A stretch of DNA of 64,000 nt from Obelidium mucronatum (taxonomy: Eukaryota > Chytridiomycota > Chytridiomycetes > Chytridiales > Chytriomycetaceae), in NCBI GenBank assembly GCA_025765595.1, contig JAIVFH010000072.1, positions 114,178-178,177 of the forward strand, read 5' to 3'. Shown here piece by piece: positions 33,720 through 45,150 of the stretch (positions are counted from its first letter, which is position 1; the number at the start of each line of letters is the position of its first letter). The notes beneath the pieces were generated by a model. It ran no database searches and was not told where the DNA came from. It saw only the letters and a list, made by a program, of their open reading frames with translations. Made by a program: the position numbers and the translations under genes.

Positions 33720-34365
33720 ATGATCAATTCCCTTGCTACTGCTTCTACTTCCCAACAGCAAATATCTCCTGCTAACAAGGCAGTGATTGACAAATATGTT
33801 GCTCCAAAAGTCCACGAAGAAGTAGTGCCCTCAACAACGCAGGAGCACAAGCGTGTTATTGCAGTTGCTGTAGATTCTAGTCCCGATGCAGAGTATGCTT
33901 TCCAATGGGCGCTACTACATCTGGTGAATCCAAACGATCAAGTGTGCTTGATCAACGTTCGTCCTTTTGCCGTGGATGGAAACTTTGGCCGTTCATTAGA
34001 ATTGTATCCCGCATTTTCACATGAATACAACGAGGTAGGGCTTTCTTTGATTCAATCCAGTTCTCATATTTTTTTAAACGCAGGAATATGTCGATGCAAT
34101 TGAGAACTACAACCGCGACGAATCACATTCTCTCCTCAAGAAATATGGCAGCCAAGTTCTTGCCAAAGGAGCCATGTGTCGTGGTATTGCTCTTCGAGGA
34201 AACCCAAAAGAAGAAATTCTCACCAAAGTCAATGAAATCAAGCCAGACATGTTGGTAGTTGGTTGCCGCGGATTGAGTCCATTGAAGACTATGTTTTTGG
34301 GTAGTTTGAGTCACTACCTAATTCAACATGCGCCTATCCCCGTCATTGTTCCAAAGCGACAGTAA
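33720..34365 (+). CDS. Universal stress protein family member
   Basis: Exons 33720..34034 and 34084..34365, 198 aa. Usp motifs RVIAVAVDSSPDAEYAFQWA, QVCLINVRPF, ADMLVVGCRGL-type loop (PDMLVVGCRGLSPLKTMFLG) and SHYLIQHAPIPVIVPK. The ATP-loop G-x2-G spacing differs (GCRGLSP), and the gene has an intron its neighbour lacks. Convergent with the glycosyltransferase (22 bp between stops). Confidence 0.88.
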
Positions 34366-34387
34366 AAAAATAAAGCACATCTTCGAT

Positions 34388-36203
34388 TTATTTGTGCCCC
34401 TTAAATAACGCGTCAGATCCAGACGTGAACTTGCTTCCCAGCAATAATGTTTTCCCACCACGTCCAGTGATAACGAAGTATCCATCCCTGGAGTCCCCCA
34501 ACCCTTTCAGCAATTCTGCACTTTGATCTGAGAAAAACTGCTGAGCCACAGCTTGAAACATTGTACGCCCCACTGTTGCCGAAAAGTTGGAACGATCTTT
34601 CGCCTCGGCGGGACTCATGTTCACGAGTTTGTCGGTAATGTATCGAATCAGAGCAAGCACAAATGGATTCTGGGGACCAGCGGCCACAACGGTTTGAGAA
34701 AACCGCAAACTCTCGTTATCCTCCAACCCAAGTATTAGATCAAGGGCTTGAACACCAAAATCCCACTTGTTCAACGGAACTAAACATTCAACATTCAAAC
34801 TGTCGACAATGACGCCCCCAAACTTGTACAGCATTAAGTAGCGCCCAAACTCCCCTCTCCAATCGACGGGTAGCTTGGAATAGGCGCCAACAATCCGTTT
34901 GGAGAAGCCGCCTCGTACAAAACGGTCCAAGTCATCGTCACCAAATAGCAACTGCAAGTGCTTCTTGTTGAAATGATCCCAAGATCCAAACCATTTCGCT
35001 TGGCTTGCTCCTTTATTGTTGGTCTGAAAGTTTTTCGATAATTGTAGCCGGCTGTTGGTTCGTATGGGCCGCATGATTCGCAAAGGAATATTCGAATGTC
35101 GATTCGATGCCGTGATGACATGGGTAGCAGTATCAAAGTATAGCGAAGAATTAACAGCGTACGCAGTTTTGCTAATGGATTTTTCGGGAACCTTGACGTT
35201 TTTCCAACCGTTTTTGAGTTCGCCCGCAAAGTGGTGATACGAAAAGACGGACGGGTCGCGAAAGTAGGTATGCCCTAAAACCATGACATTTCCAAAGATT
35301 TTGTAAGATCGATCAAGGCCTTGCATAGCTTGAAGATCAAACTCTTGTTCGCGAAAGTACTGCCACCACATTTGAGACCAATACACTGGTCCAGTGAATC
35401 CAACTACACCATCCACTTCAGCCATAGATTCAACATGAGAGCTGTGTATTTTGGCGGCGAGACCCAGAATTAATTTCTTCATGAAGGGGTGTTTGGGTGC
35501 CAATGCCATAGTCCATTGTGTAAATTGATCCAATCCATCCACAGTTCCAAAAAGCTAAACATTGACGCATATATTTAGCATTCTCTTGTACATGGTTCAA
35601 AGTTTTTGTTATCACCTCAACGCCAATAATAGCAGCTACAGTGTCATGCCCAAACGTCCAATAATCGATCGGCGTCCAGCATTCCGTATCCATATCTGTA
35701 TAAACGCCCCCAAACTCATACAGCATCAAGTATCGAGCAAAATCAGCTCGAAGAACAATCCGAGGCAGTTTGAAAAAAGCATCAACAACAAACGGACTGA
35801 ACGTCCCTTGCACAAATCGCTCCAGATCATCGTCATTGAACAGTATTTGGACGTGGTTTGGGTTATGGCCTTCCCAGGTATGAAACCAGTCGTATCTTCC
35901 CTTTGCAAGATCAGATCCATTTAGCACACTTTCCAAGATTTCTTCACGATTCGCCGTTTTGAAAGTACGAAGTATGTAGTTTGGGATATTGTTCTCGAGC
36001 GTGCCGTCAATGGGATTAGTTCCTGGGTGCTTGAGTTCGGCGCTTGAGCGGTGGCCTTTCCTGTCAACGACAATGTGCGTCACATTGCGTATCTTGAGGT
36101 CAAGATATGGAACAAAGTATATCAGCAGAAGAACGGCCGCGATGATTAGCCAAGGGCGTAAGCGTTTGTTGGCTATCATCTTCCAATACGGTCGAAGATT
36201 CAT
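34388..36203 (-). CDS. GT32-type glycosyltransferase with second degenerate domain
   Basis: Golgi type II membrane protein, exons (minus) 36203..35616 and 35554..34388, 584 aa. A signal anchor RPWLIIAAVLLLIYFVPYL follows a short basic tail. First domain: IPNYILRTFKT, HVQILFNDDDLERFV, RADFARYLMLYEFGGVYTDMDTEC, with the DXD motif that binds Mn2+/nucleotide sugar (OCH1/MNN-like family). Second domain repeats the layout (HLQLLFGDDDLDRFV, RGEFGRYLMLYKFGGVIVDS) but has DSLNVECL where DMDTEC should be, so its metal site is lost. The start ATG at 36203 was chosen because it precedes the anchor; an upstream in-frame extension has no ATG. A second gene with the same layout is at 45,151. Confidence 0.85.
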
Positions 36204-36266
36204 CTTTGGCTGACAAGTGTTTCTTTCACAACGCAAATGAAGAACGTAGCATTGTTAATAGACTCC

Positions 36267-38105
36267 TCAATTGATTTTTTTGCCACCAGTTTGCTTCCAT
36301 TCCAACTCCCTCAAGACAAACTTTTGGATTTTACCGGTTGATGTTTTGGGAAGTTCTGCCAAAATATTAACGCGAACAGGCATCTTGAATCCAGCAAGCT
36401 TGGTTCGCAAAAACGCCAATAGCTCGGTGCCAAACATGATAGCTTCCTCTCCTGTTTTTGCTTCCTTCAACGTAACGAAGGCAACAGGACGCTCACCCCA
36501 TTGAACATCAGGCGACGAAACAACACAAGTCTCCAGAATGGCAGGGTGCGACATAATTGCATTTTCAATCTCAATTGTTGAAATATTCTCGCCGCCTGAG
36601 ATAATGATATCTTTTTGTCGATCGCGTAATTCGATGTATCCATCTGGGTGTTTAACAGCAACGTCACCCGAGTGGAAGAACCCTCCACGAAAAGCCTCGC
36701 TGGTTGCTTTTTCATCATCCAAGTATCCTGTCATCACCAAATTCCCGCGGAAAACAACCTCACCCAGAGTTTTCCCATCACTGGGAACCTGCTGCCCCGT
36801 TTTGGAATCCAATACGAGGACTTCATCACTGGCCAGAAAGGCCTGGCCCTGACGAGCGAGTTTTTCAGCGAGATCATGGGGACCCAGCTGCTTCCATTCC
36901 GGTTGCCATGCACAAACAGTGCTTGGGCCGTAGGTTTCAGTGAGTCCATAGACATGAATCGGGGTGATATTGAGTTTGAGCATTGATTCGAGAAGGGTGG
37001 GACTCGGAGGAGCTGCCGCGACCATTGTCTTTATGGGTTTTGCGACTGGTTTTGCTGATGGGTGGTTGACAATTGAAAGCTGGACAGTTGGGGCTCCACA
37101 AAAGTGCGTGATTCCGTTGTTCAAGAGCAGACTCCAGATGAGGGAGTAGTCCACCTTTCTAAGTAGTGTATGGCATCCACCGACGGCTGTTACTGCCCAT
37201 GGAAAGCACCAGCCAGACGCGTGAAACATTGGCAGAACCCACAAGTAATTTGTCTCCACTGTCATTCCCATTTCGAGGGCCATACAAAGCGAGTTGAGGT
37301 AGGCCCCACGGTAATGGTACATGACTCCTTTTGGTCGACCCGTTGTCCCACTTGTGAAATTGATGGCAATAGTGTTATTCTCGCTGATCAATGGCGGAAA
37401 TGAACTGAATGGTTTCAGGGCAGCGGAAGTTCCAGCGCCGGCAAGAAATTGCTCATATGGATCAGTTTTGATTGCTGAATAAAGTAAAAACCGTCATGAA
37501 ACGATCGCATCTGCAAGACACCTTACAGTTATTCAGCCCAAAATGATCCGCAGAAACAACGCGTACACGAACTCCGCAGGATTTCCAATTCACCGTCAAG
37601 TACTCCAATTCTTTGTCAACAAAAAGCAAGCGCGCTTGGCTTTTTTTCAAGATGTATTCGACCTCGTCTTGAAGCAAACGAGTGTTGATGGAGACGAGAA
37701 TTGCACCAGCCAAAGGTACTCCAAAGTTGGATTCCAAAATAACAGGCGAATTTGGGGCGAGAACCGCTACCTACGGGGAGTGGATCATGTTAGAGTATTA
37801 TTTAAGTGCGACAACAAAGTGACTGTCTCCACCTTTTCGCCTGGTTTGATCCCTCCCTTCGCAACAAGAGAGATAGCAAGCTGTTTTATGCGCAGAGAAA
37901 ACTGTCTGTAGGAGCACGAGGCATTGTTGTTTGTGGCATGAACAAAAGCAGGCTGGTTTGGATACAAATTCACTGTTCTTTCGAGCAAGGCAAGAGGAGT
38001 CAGTTCGCTTCGGCAAACGCTCCGACCACCATCGCGACTAGTGCTTGAGGAGTTCGCCAAATGTCCAGCAATTGCCTGAATGCGCTCGTTTGCAATACTG
38101 TTCAT
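36267..38105 (-). CDS. Acyl-CoA synthetase / AMP-forming ligase
   Basis: ANL superfamily enzyme that activates a carboxylic acid as acyl-AMP then acyl-CoA. Exons (minus) 38105..37833, 37770..37527, 37474..36267, 574 aa. Motifs: P-loop FTSGTTGRPKGV, VLPMFHASGWCFPW, GAPTVQ, VYGLTETYGP, FHSGDVAV, LRDRQKDIIISGGENIS, and the C-terminal Lys motif PKTSTGKIQKFVLREL. By overall look it is close to short/medium-chain acyl-activating enzymes (plant AAE1/bacterial DmdB type), but the substrate cannot be read from sequence. The C terminus GGKKIN is not a PTS1 peroxisomal signal. Confidence 0.9.
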
Positions 38106-38149
38106 CTTTGTGTGGCTGGAGGTGGCTCCTATAAATATTCACAGTTTAT

Positions 38150-39061
38150 TCAAAACAAAGAGACTCGAAAGAATCGCACAGTTACGCCAAATAGAAATCC
38201 GCCTACATGCGCCGCATATCCAACACTTTCATCAATCAATTGAACCTGAGGCATAGATCCAGAAGCATTGCTCGTGCCACCAGGTGCTTGCCTGATAGAA
38301 TACGCATTGTTGTCGCCAAAGAGACCAGCAGCAGCCACAACCTGCGATCCAATCGCAACCACGTGGCCAATCGCAACAGCTAGAATGTGGACAATGTTGT
38401 TGTGGATGCGGGCGCGTTCTTTCAGGGCCGCACTGTCCAAGTACTGGCGGCGCTGCAGCCGCGCCAGCTTCCTGAGTTCGGCGGCCAAGTCGACGGCGAT
38501 GCGGACGCATTCGGCGCCCATCAGCGCGTAGACGCCGGCGGACGCGCCCATCATCACGCACGTGTCGGCGCCGAACAGCGGCAGCCGCAGACTCACGGGC
38601 GCCGCGGCGTCGCCCGCAACGGCGGCCAGCGCCCAGTTGAGCGAGTCTTCGGCGGCCGCCACCAGCTGGTCCGCCAGCGCGCGTCCGGGCCGCGGCGGCC
38701 GGCGGCGCGCCGCCGTGGCCACAGTCTGCGCCGCGACGCCGGCCACGCCGCCGCACACAAACGTCAGCGCGTCGCCGCCGAACGACGCGTCGCCGGTCTG
38801 CGCCGTCACGGCGACGAGCGCGTACATGTTGGCGAACCAGTGCGCCGCGTCGCGGTGGTGGAACATGTGGCTGACGAGCGTGTGCACCGGCGACACGAGC
38901 CGCACGTCGTCGAGCGTCGGCGTCGCCGCCACGCGCAGCACGAGATGCTTGCTGACAAATTGCGGCGTCAACGGCGGCGCCGCGAGGCCGAGGCGATCGT
39001 AGTACTGCGAGACGAGCGAGGGCAGTGTCAAGCCCAAAACGCAAAATGCAAATGCCGACAT
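38150..39061 (-). CDS. Rhomboid-family intramembrane serine protease
   Basis: Intron-free, 303 aa, multi-pass. HMFHHRDAAHWFANMYAL matches the rhomboid H-x-x-x-N segment, MMGASAGVYALMG holds the catalytic serine (G-x-S), and GYAAHVGGFLFG carries the catalytic His and following GxxxG. A signal-like N terminus (FAFCVLGLTLPSLV) could be a mitochondrial or secretory leader. An Ala/Arg-rich insertion lies between spans. DNA from ~38,420 to the start is very GC-rich, producing false Arg/Ala-rich frames on both strands. Substrate and compartment unknown. Confidence 0.85.
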   Translation of the reverse strand: MSAFAFCVLGLTLPSLVSQYYDRLGLAAPPLTPQFVSKHLVLRVAATPTLDDVRLVSPVHTLVSHMFHHRDAAHWFANMYALVAVTAQTGDASFGGDALTFVCGGVAGVAAQTVATAARRRPPRPGRALADQLVAAAEDSLNWALAAVAGDAAAPVSLRLPLFGADTCVMMGASAGVYALMGAECVRIAVDLAAELRKLARLQRRQYLDSAALKERARIHNNIVHILAVAIGHVVAIGSQVVAAAGLFGDNNAYSIRQAPGGTSNASGSMPQVQLIDESVGYAAHVGGFLFGVTVRFFRVSLF

Positions 39062-39132
39062 GTTAGAATAAATATTCTTATCGAATATTTGTATATTTGA
39101 TAATTATTTATCTCATTCCAATCATCCAAAAG

Positions 39133-40157
39133 TCAAGCAGACAAGTTGACTTCAACTGTCCACACTAGAGGCGCATCCGTCACCACTTCAACGCTTTTGA
39201 CCCTTTCGTCACCATCCGCAAACCAATTGGAAGTACTGATTAATTCGTGGAACGACATGGGAATCGAATGATCTGTAAGGTAAATTGAGAAACAACCGGC
39301 TTGAATCAGATAAACGCGAAAACGGGTCAGTCTAACTAACCAAGATTCCACTTCAATCCCTGTGTTTCAACCAATGCTCTACCACTCATTGGAATCAAAC
39401 CACAAGTAGGTCCTTCCAAATCCATATTACATACAATGTGGTGTTTGCTTTCCTGAGTGCGATCAATCAGAAGTGCATTCTGCTTAAAACCAAAGAAACT
39501 CAACTGGATTTAGCAGAAGCGCAATGCTTTCATTCGACACCAAATAAACCTTCCTAATTTCTTTTCCCTCCTCTTTGTCTTTCTTTTGCATCTGATAGAG
39601 CATAAACACACTGGAAAGGGTCTGATCAAAACGACCTCCTAATGCTCCCATCGCAATAATTTCATGCACAATTCCCGTCTTTGCTTCAACTGATTCAATG
39701 TGAGCGACGCACTTCCCGAAGTCGGTGCTGTATTGGCAATCGGACTTTGAAATCACAACCCCCTTCGCAGACAGTAAGTAAGATACGACCAAAAATCCGT
39801 CAAGTATGAACTCTCACATGAGATGAGTACCAATCGCTCACATCAGGTCTCACTGAGTCCAAATCACCCCGAATCAAATCTGGCAAGAATCTATCGAGCG
39901 CCACAATAAACACGATAACATCCAATACGAAGCTTTCGAATGAACACGTACTCGAGTCTATCTTCATCGTTGGCAAATGCATCAAACAATCGATTCGCCC
40001 CTCCATCAGCGCATATTTTTATAGCAGCACTGGTCCACAAGTTTCTCAAGTACTTTCTCGCGCAAATAGGTTGGTTGAGGATAATGAGAGCATGCGGCGG
40101 CGGCGGTGAAGAATTCGTTGGTTGCAGATAAAGACTTGCATTCCAAACACTTGACAT
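39133..40157 (-). CDS. THI80: Thiamine pyrophosphokinase
   Basis: Transfers pyrophosphate from ATP to thiamine, giving the cofactor ThDP. Exons (minus) 40157..39952, 39890..39818, 39762..39505, 39452..39341, 39272..39133, 262 aa. Motifs: ALIILNQPI, ICADGGANRL, PDLIRGDLDSVRP (metal/ATP Asp residues), SKSDCQYSTDFGKCV, IIAMGALGGRFDQTLS, CGLIPMSGRALV, TQGLKWNLD and ELISTSNWF. A TAA at about 39,490 lies inside a 52-nt intron (GTTGAG...CTCAG), and the first intron uses the strong donor GTACGT; both choices keep the frame and the family spacing. Confidence 0.92.
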
Positions 40158-40775
40158 TATTTTTTACGAAGTTACAAACAGTCACTTTAATCTACTTTAA
40201 TTGGTTCTGAGCTGACTTTCCATTGAACATTAAATATCAGATTGTAGATTAACGAATGGCGAACACTACAATAAAGTACTCATTTCCTTTTTTTTTCTTT
40301 TTTCAGAAATCACCCGATCTATTTTTAGAACCAAGCAAAAAAGGGTATAAATAGCCAGCATAACCCCAATCCCCTCCTTTTTTCTTTAGAAGTGAATCGT
40401 ATATAAATCCTGTATTTTATACGTGCCCCTAAATACTAAACCTACTCGCAATTTCTATACCCGGGTGGATGTGCCCATTTGAGCACCTTCTGGGCTTCCA
40501 AGCTGCGAAAGATCATTGTTCGGAATGGCATCTCTGATCGAACACTCTTTACAATGGAGTTGTTTGTATTTGTGTCTCTACATTTCATGTCTCTGTATGT
40601 ACCCTGCGTCCATCCAAACCAAAAAGTAGAACTGCGAACCTTCTCCTTTGGTTTCGCACTTCTGCGTATTGAACACTCCCATTAAAATTCATTGATTTCC
40701 CATAATAATGTGCGAAGATTAGGCTGTGTTGTGGTGGCCAACTGGGATTGTCGAATAAATTGAAAAATTGCAAGA
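40158..40775. promoter_or_regulatory. Intergenic promoter region with TATA box
   Basis: 618 bp between divergent genes. TATAAATAG at 40,346-40,354 and TATATAAAT at ~40,400 are good TATA candidates on the plus strand for the mucin at 40,776, although ~400 bp is far, so a spliced or long leader is possible. No credible coding sequence. Confidence 0.5.
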
Positions 40776-42970
40776 ATGCGATCACAGCTACTACTTCTCA
40801 TCTACCTTTTAACCTTTCTATTGGTACAGAGTGATTCCATAGAAACAAGTGTGTATAGGTGACGCGTTCCGAAAGTGCTTGAGTTAACCACATCGACCAG
40901 GTACCTCTACAACTTCAACAACTTCTTCAACATCAGAGACCACATCAACAACTTCTTCGACGACCAGTCAAACCACTTCGACTAGTACATCGTCATTGAC
41001 TTCATCCACTTCTACCACATCCAAGACAACAACAACGTCGAAAACAACAAAGACAACGAAGACCACTAAAACGACAACCACATCGAAGACAACATCAACT
41101 TCGTCGACATCATCAACATCCACTACCTTGACTACATCAACGAGTACAACCAGCGAAACCACTTCGACAAGCACAACTTCAACATCTTCAACCAGTAGTA
41201 CCACAACAACGAGTTCTACTTCTTCTAGCACGACCTCGAAAACAAGTATGTGTGCATTCGACGCGCTTTTTATTCGATGTTTTGATGTATTCCACAGCAA
41301 CAACTTCGAAAACTACAAAAACCACAAAAACAACTACAACTACATTGACCACAAGTACTTCAACGACGTCGTCAACTACGTCCTCGACAACTTCTTCATC
41401 CACCTCAACCACGTTGACAACCACTACTTCCACAACCTCCACGACAACTGAAACAACTACAACCACTACATCAACATCCACTTCCACGTCGACAACTTTG
41501 ACAACGACCACATCTACGAGCTCAACTACAACTGAAACAACAACTACGTCCACATCATCAACATCGTCAACCACAACATCTACATCATCAACGTCAACGA
41601 GTTCAACATCGAGTACCAGTTCCACATCTTCAAGTACGACAACTCTTACTAGTATGTTTTGTGATATATTGTGACGATGTGAGCTAACTGCCCCTCTAAC
41701 AGCGACAACATCAAAAACAACAAAAACAACAAAGACTACAAAAACCTCCACGACTACGACAACCACGAGCTCATCAACAACGTCCACAAGCTCGACCTCA
41801 ACGACATCTTCAACATCTTCAACGTCATCAACATCCACCTCAACGACTTCGGAAACAACGACGACGTCGTCAAGCACCTCAACAACAGTAACTTCCACTA
41901 CAAGTACATCAACAACGACTGAAACGACTTCTACAAGCTCTACCACGTCAACGACGGAAACAACGACAACATCTACCTCCAATACAACAGAAACCACAAC
42001 TACATCAACGTCAACATCGTCTTCAAGCACAACTACATCAACGTCTACAACGTCTTCAACCAGTACATATACAACAACTTCGAGCTCTACTACTTCAAGT
42101 ACATCGTCAACCAGCACATCAACATCGTCGTCCACAACAAGTTCCACATCTACAACTTCCGAAACAACAACCACATCGTCAACCAGCTCAACAACTGAGA
42201 CCACCACATCTACGTCCTCAACCACTACAACTGAAACCACTACAACAACGTCATCAACAAGTTCCACAACAGAGACTACCACATCTACCTCCTCAACAAC
42301 TACGTCTGAAACCACAACCACAACGTCCTCATCATCTAGTACCACATCAACCACCTCTTTCACCACTAGCACTTCAACAACATCTGAGACGACTTCGACT
42401 TCAACATCCTCAACAACATTAACAACAACCACATGTACAACATCCACGACATCAACAAGTACAACTGGCACAACTTCAACAAGCACGTCTACAACCACAT
42501 CATTAACCACCAGTACATCAACAACAAGCGAAACATCGACAACGTCTACAACATCAACCACGGAAACAACAACTACAGAAACAACATCCACAACCTCAAC
42601 GACATCTTCGACCAGCTCTACAACGTCATCCACGTCATCGACTTCATCCACGTCATCCACATCCTCGACATCAACAACCGAAACCACAACAACGTCTTCT
42701 ACGACTACAACCGAAACAACAACAACTTCTACATCGTCTTCCTCTACAACAACGACTCTTCGGGCCACCCCAACTTTCCCAGCAGTGCCCTCCAATTGCG
42801 GGCGAAGTTGCTATGAACGGGAGATACCAGGGTATTCGCCGTACCATACCTTTAATACCTGCGACTTCGTGATTTTGAATGGGACATGGTCAATTTTTTC
42901 ATGTTTCACAGAGAAAGGATGCAATTTGTTGGAGATTGATGTGTTAAAGCGAGCATGTACATATTACTAA
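40776..42970 (+). CDS. Secreted Ser/Thr mucin with C-terminal six-Cys module
   Basis: Exons 40776..40848, 40901..41245, 41298..41651, 41703..42970; all three introns are phase 1 and the frame closes at 679 aa. A signal peptide (RSQLLLLIYLLTFLLVQSDS) is followed by ~600 residues that are almost all Thr and Ser with TTET, TSKTTKTTK and TSSTS units. The last ~65 residues are ordinary sequence with six Cys (NCGRSCYEREIPGYSPY, NTCDFVILNGTWSIFSCF, KGCNLLEI, KRACTYY). No membrane anchor is visible. Exons 2-4 each begin at the same kind of TTTSKTTKTTK sequence, so they look like duplicated modules. Cell-surface or matrix role inferred. Confidence 0.8.
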
Positions 42971-43000
42971 TAAAAAGCCTCGTAACAACGAATCTGACCT

Positions 43001-45074
43001 TTATTTCCGCCCGCAACTCGCCCGACAAACAAGGATCCAACCAACTAACAACCCGGCAACACAACACCCCACCACAACGACACTTGCTACTGCCATCCGT
43101 TCAAATCGCGCTACAGCTTCCATAGCACTAACCTGGTTCATTGACGCTCTTTTCCTCACAATACCTCCTCCATTCGATGAACTGAACGAAGTACGTATAC
43201 TTGGATTCGAGTATGCGTTTCGCAATGAATTGGAGCCTGCCCGTTTCTTGATCATGTTGTTGACAGCATCTGCTAGATTTGAAGCAAAATCCTCGTGATT
43301 GGTATCGTTATGTTGAGGTGTACCAGGGATTGAAGGAGTAGTGTATCCCGATTGTTCACTAGGTTCGTTGCTATCGGAACGGAAAAAGTATCCACCACCA
43401 CCAGTGCCACTACTATTACTCACACCACCACCACCATTCCCACCACCGCTCCCAGATGCATTGTTGCTTTCTTGTCTATGGAGCTGTTGCTGTTGATGAA
43501 ATGAACCACCACTTGCTTGTCGTTGGTGTTGGACTTGATCTTGAGAGAGAAGTGGAACAATCGATTCATCGGTGTCTCCAGCATACGATGCGATGTTGTG
43601 GAGTGAGGTACCACTACTCGACCGCGATTGATTAAATGTTGTGAGATTGATTTGCTGGTTCTTTGGAGGTAGTACACGAATCCCATGACTGCAAGCACCC
43701 CAGTAAATAAGAGAAAAAGAGACAGCGGTTTGAAAAAGAATTATGAAAAGCGGTAGTAGAAAAGCCTTGGAGCTGATGGTGGCCGAGAGTTGCGTTGCTG
43801 CATTAGCACTGTCTGTCAACAAAGCCCCAGTTGGATCAGGAGTTGGGGGCGTGTGGTAAATGAATTCGAGTAAGCCAAGATTCCAACCAGATGCAATAAG
43901 TCCCAGTACTCCAACGTGCGATTCGAAGCTGGTGGCCAACTTTTTGATCCACGTTCTATTGCTGGACTCTATGGATTGCGTTGAACGGGAATATGACCCG
44001 GATGTAGGAATCACAGCAGAAGCTGCAGCAATAGTAGACGAAGAAGTGCCATTTACAGCCGCTACGTGACTTGGGGGGATAATGTTATTCAGAGAAAAGT
44101 TGCTGCTTCGCCGTTTAACAGCCCGCCTACTCCCACTTGAGCCGTCGCTAACAGTAGCTATTATAATTTGCTTTCCCATAATTCTAATACAATAGACAAA
44201 TCCAGCACCGCTTATGGTGGAGGCGAACATGATGATCCGTGGAACCTGAGCAATAGCTCCATGCGCATAAATTAAATCGGTCACAGACGGCGCAATCGAA
44301 GAAAGAGCAAGTACTGGAACACACATCCAGAAAATATTCAGTGGAATCAATGAGGTTGTTTCATGAGCATGCGGATAAATGTGATGCCAATTTGTGTGTA
44401 AATGAAAAAGGTATGGCGCCAAGACTGTAGTAAACGCAATGGATAATATCGCATGGACAACGGAGATTAATGGAGACAGGGCATCAGTTTGATATAGAGA
44501 ATTTGGCCACTTTGCCGGTGAAATAAGCAAATGGGATCGAAGGTAAATGAACATGCCCTATTTCGGCTTGATAAGCAACTATCGCAACAATAGATTCCTG
44601 AAATGATAGGATTTGGTTACCAGCAACTGAGAGACTGAAGTAAAAAGAACTCCGACCCAGAGCACCTTATTGACGAGCGGCTGATTGGAAAATAGACGGC
44701 GCCATAGCTTTAATTGTGAAATGACTATTTTCCTTGGGCTTTGTTTCGATTGTGACGTGGATGTGAAGTGCTGGGGGAGAGTGTTTGTTGTCGAGTTCGT
44801 TGGCCGTGCCAGTGCGGGATCTATCGGTGCATCCGATTCGTCTTGGTTTCTAGCAAGCGTAAATGAATATTTTAACGTTTGTGTATGCGGTCCAGAGGCC
44901 TCTTGTTTGTTCTTACCTTAGATTAGATGCGCTCGTGTCGCTGCTGCTCCCGTACTGGTAGGCGCTTTTTCTGGTTACGCTGACAGCCGGCGCTGATGAC
45001 GACGACAGTGGCGATCGCAGTGCGCTTGTGGATTTGACCATTCGCACGGCGGTCTTTGATTTCGAGGGCAGCAT
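43001..45074 (-). CDS. Multi-pass membrane protein, about seven spans, unknown family
   Basis: Exons (minus) 45074..44917, 44849..44621, 44557..43001, 647 aa. A Ser-rich cytosolic-type N terminus precedes hydrophobic spans KVLWVGVLFTSVSQLL, LISVVHAILSIAFTTVLAPY, NIFWMCVPVLALSSIAPS, IIMFASTISGAGFVYCI, VGVLGLIASGWNLGLL, AFLLPLFIILFQTAVSFSL and a C-terminal VASVVVVGCCVAGLLVGWIL. Two Ser/Gly/Asn-rich loops, one with a poly-Gln/Gly run, separate them. I recognise no family; a GPCR-like or channel-like topology is possible but unproven. Its ATG is 76 bp from the divergent glycosyltransferase ATG; stop is 30 bp from the convergent mucin stop. Confidence 0.7.
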
Positions 45075-45150
45075 TTGTTGGGTTTTCTATAAATAGAATC
45101 CAGCAGAATCACACGTCAAAACAAACAAACAAACACGAATCACCGAACGA

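Noticed and set aside
38232..39100. Arg/Ala-rich frames on both strands over the rhomboid gene
   Set aside because: GC-rich DNA opens them; only the minus frame with HxxxN, GASAG and AHVGG motifs is biological.
39480..39504. 22- or 25-nt intron in thiamine pyrophosphokinase
   Set aside because: A 52-nt intron ending CTCAG at 39,453 gives the normal family spacing and avoids an implausibly short intron.
41188..42795. 535-codon minus-strand Val/Asp frame
   Set aside because: Antisense of the second mucin's Thr/Ser tract.
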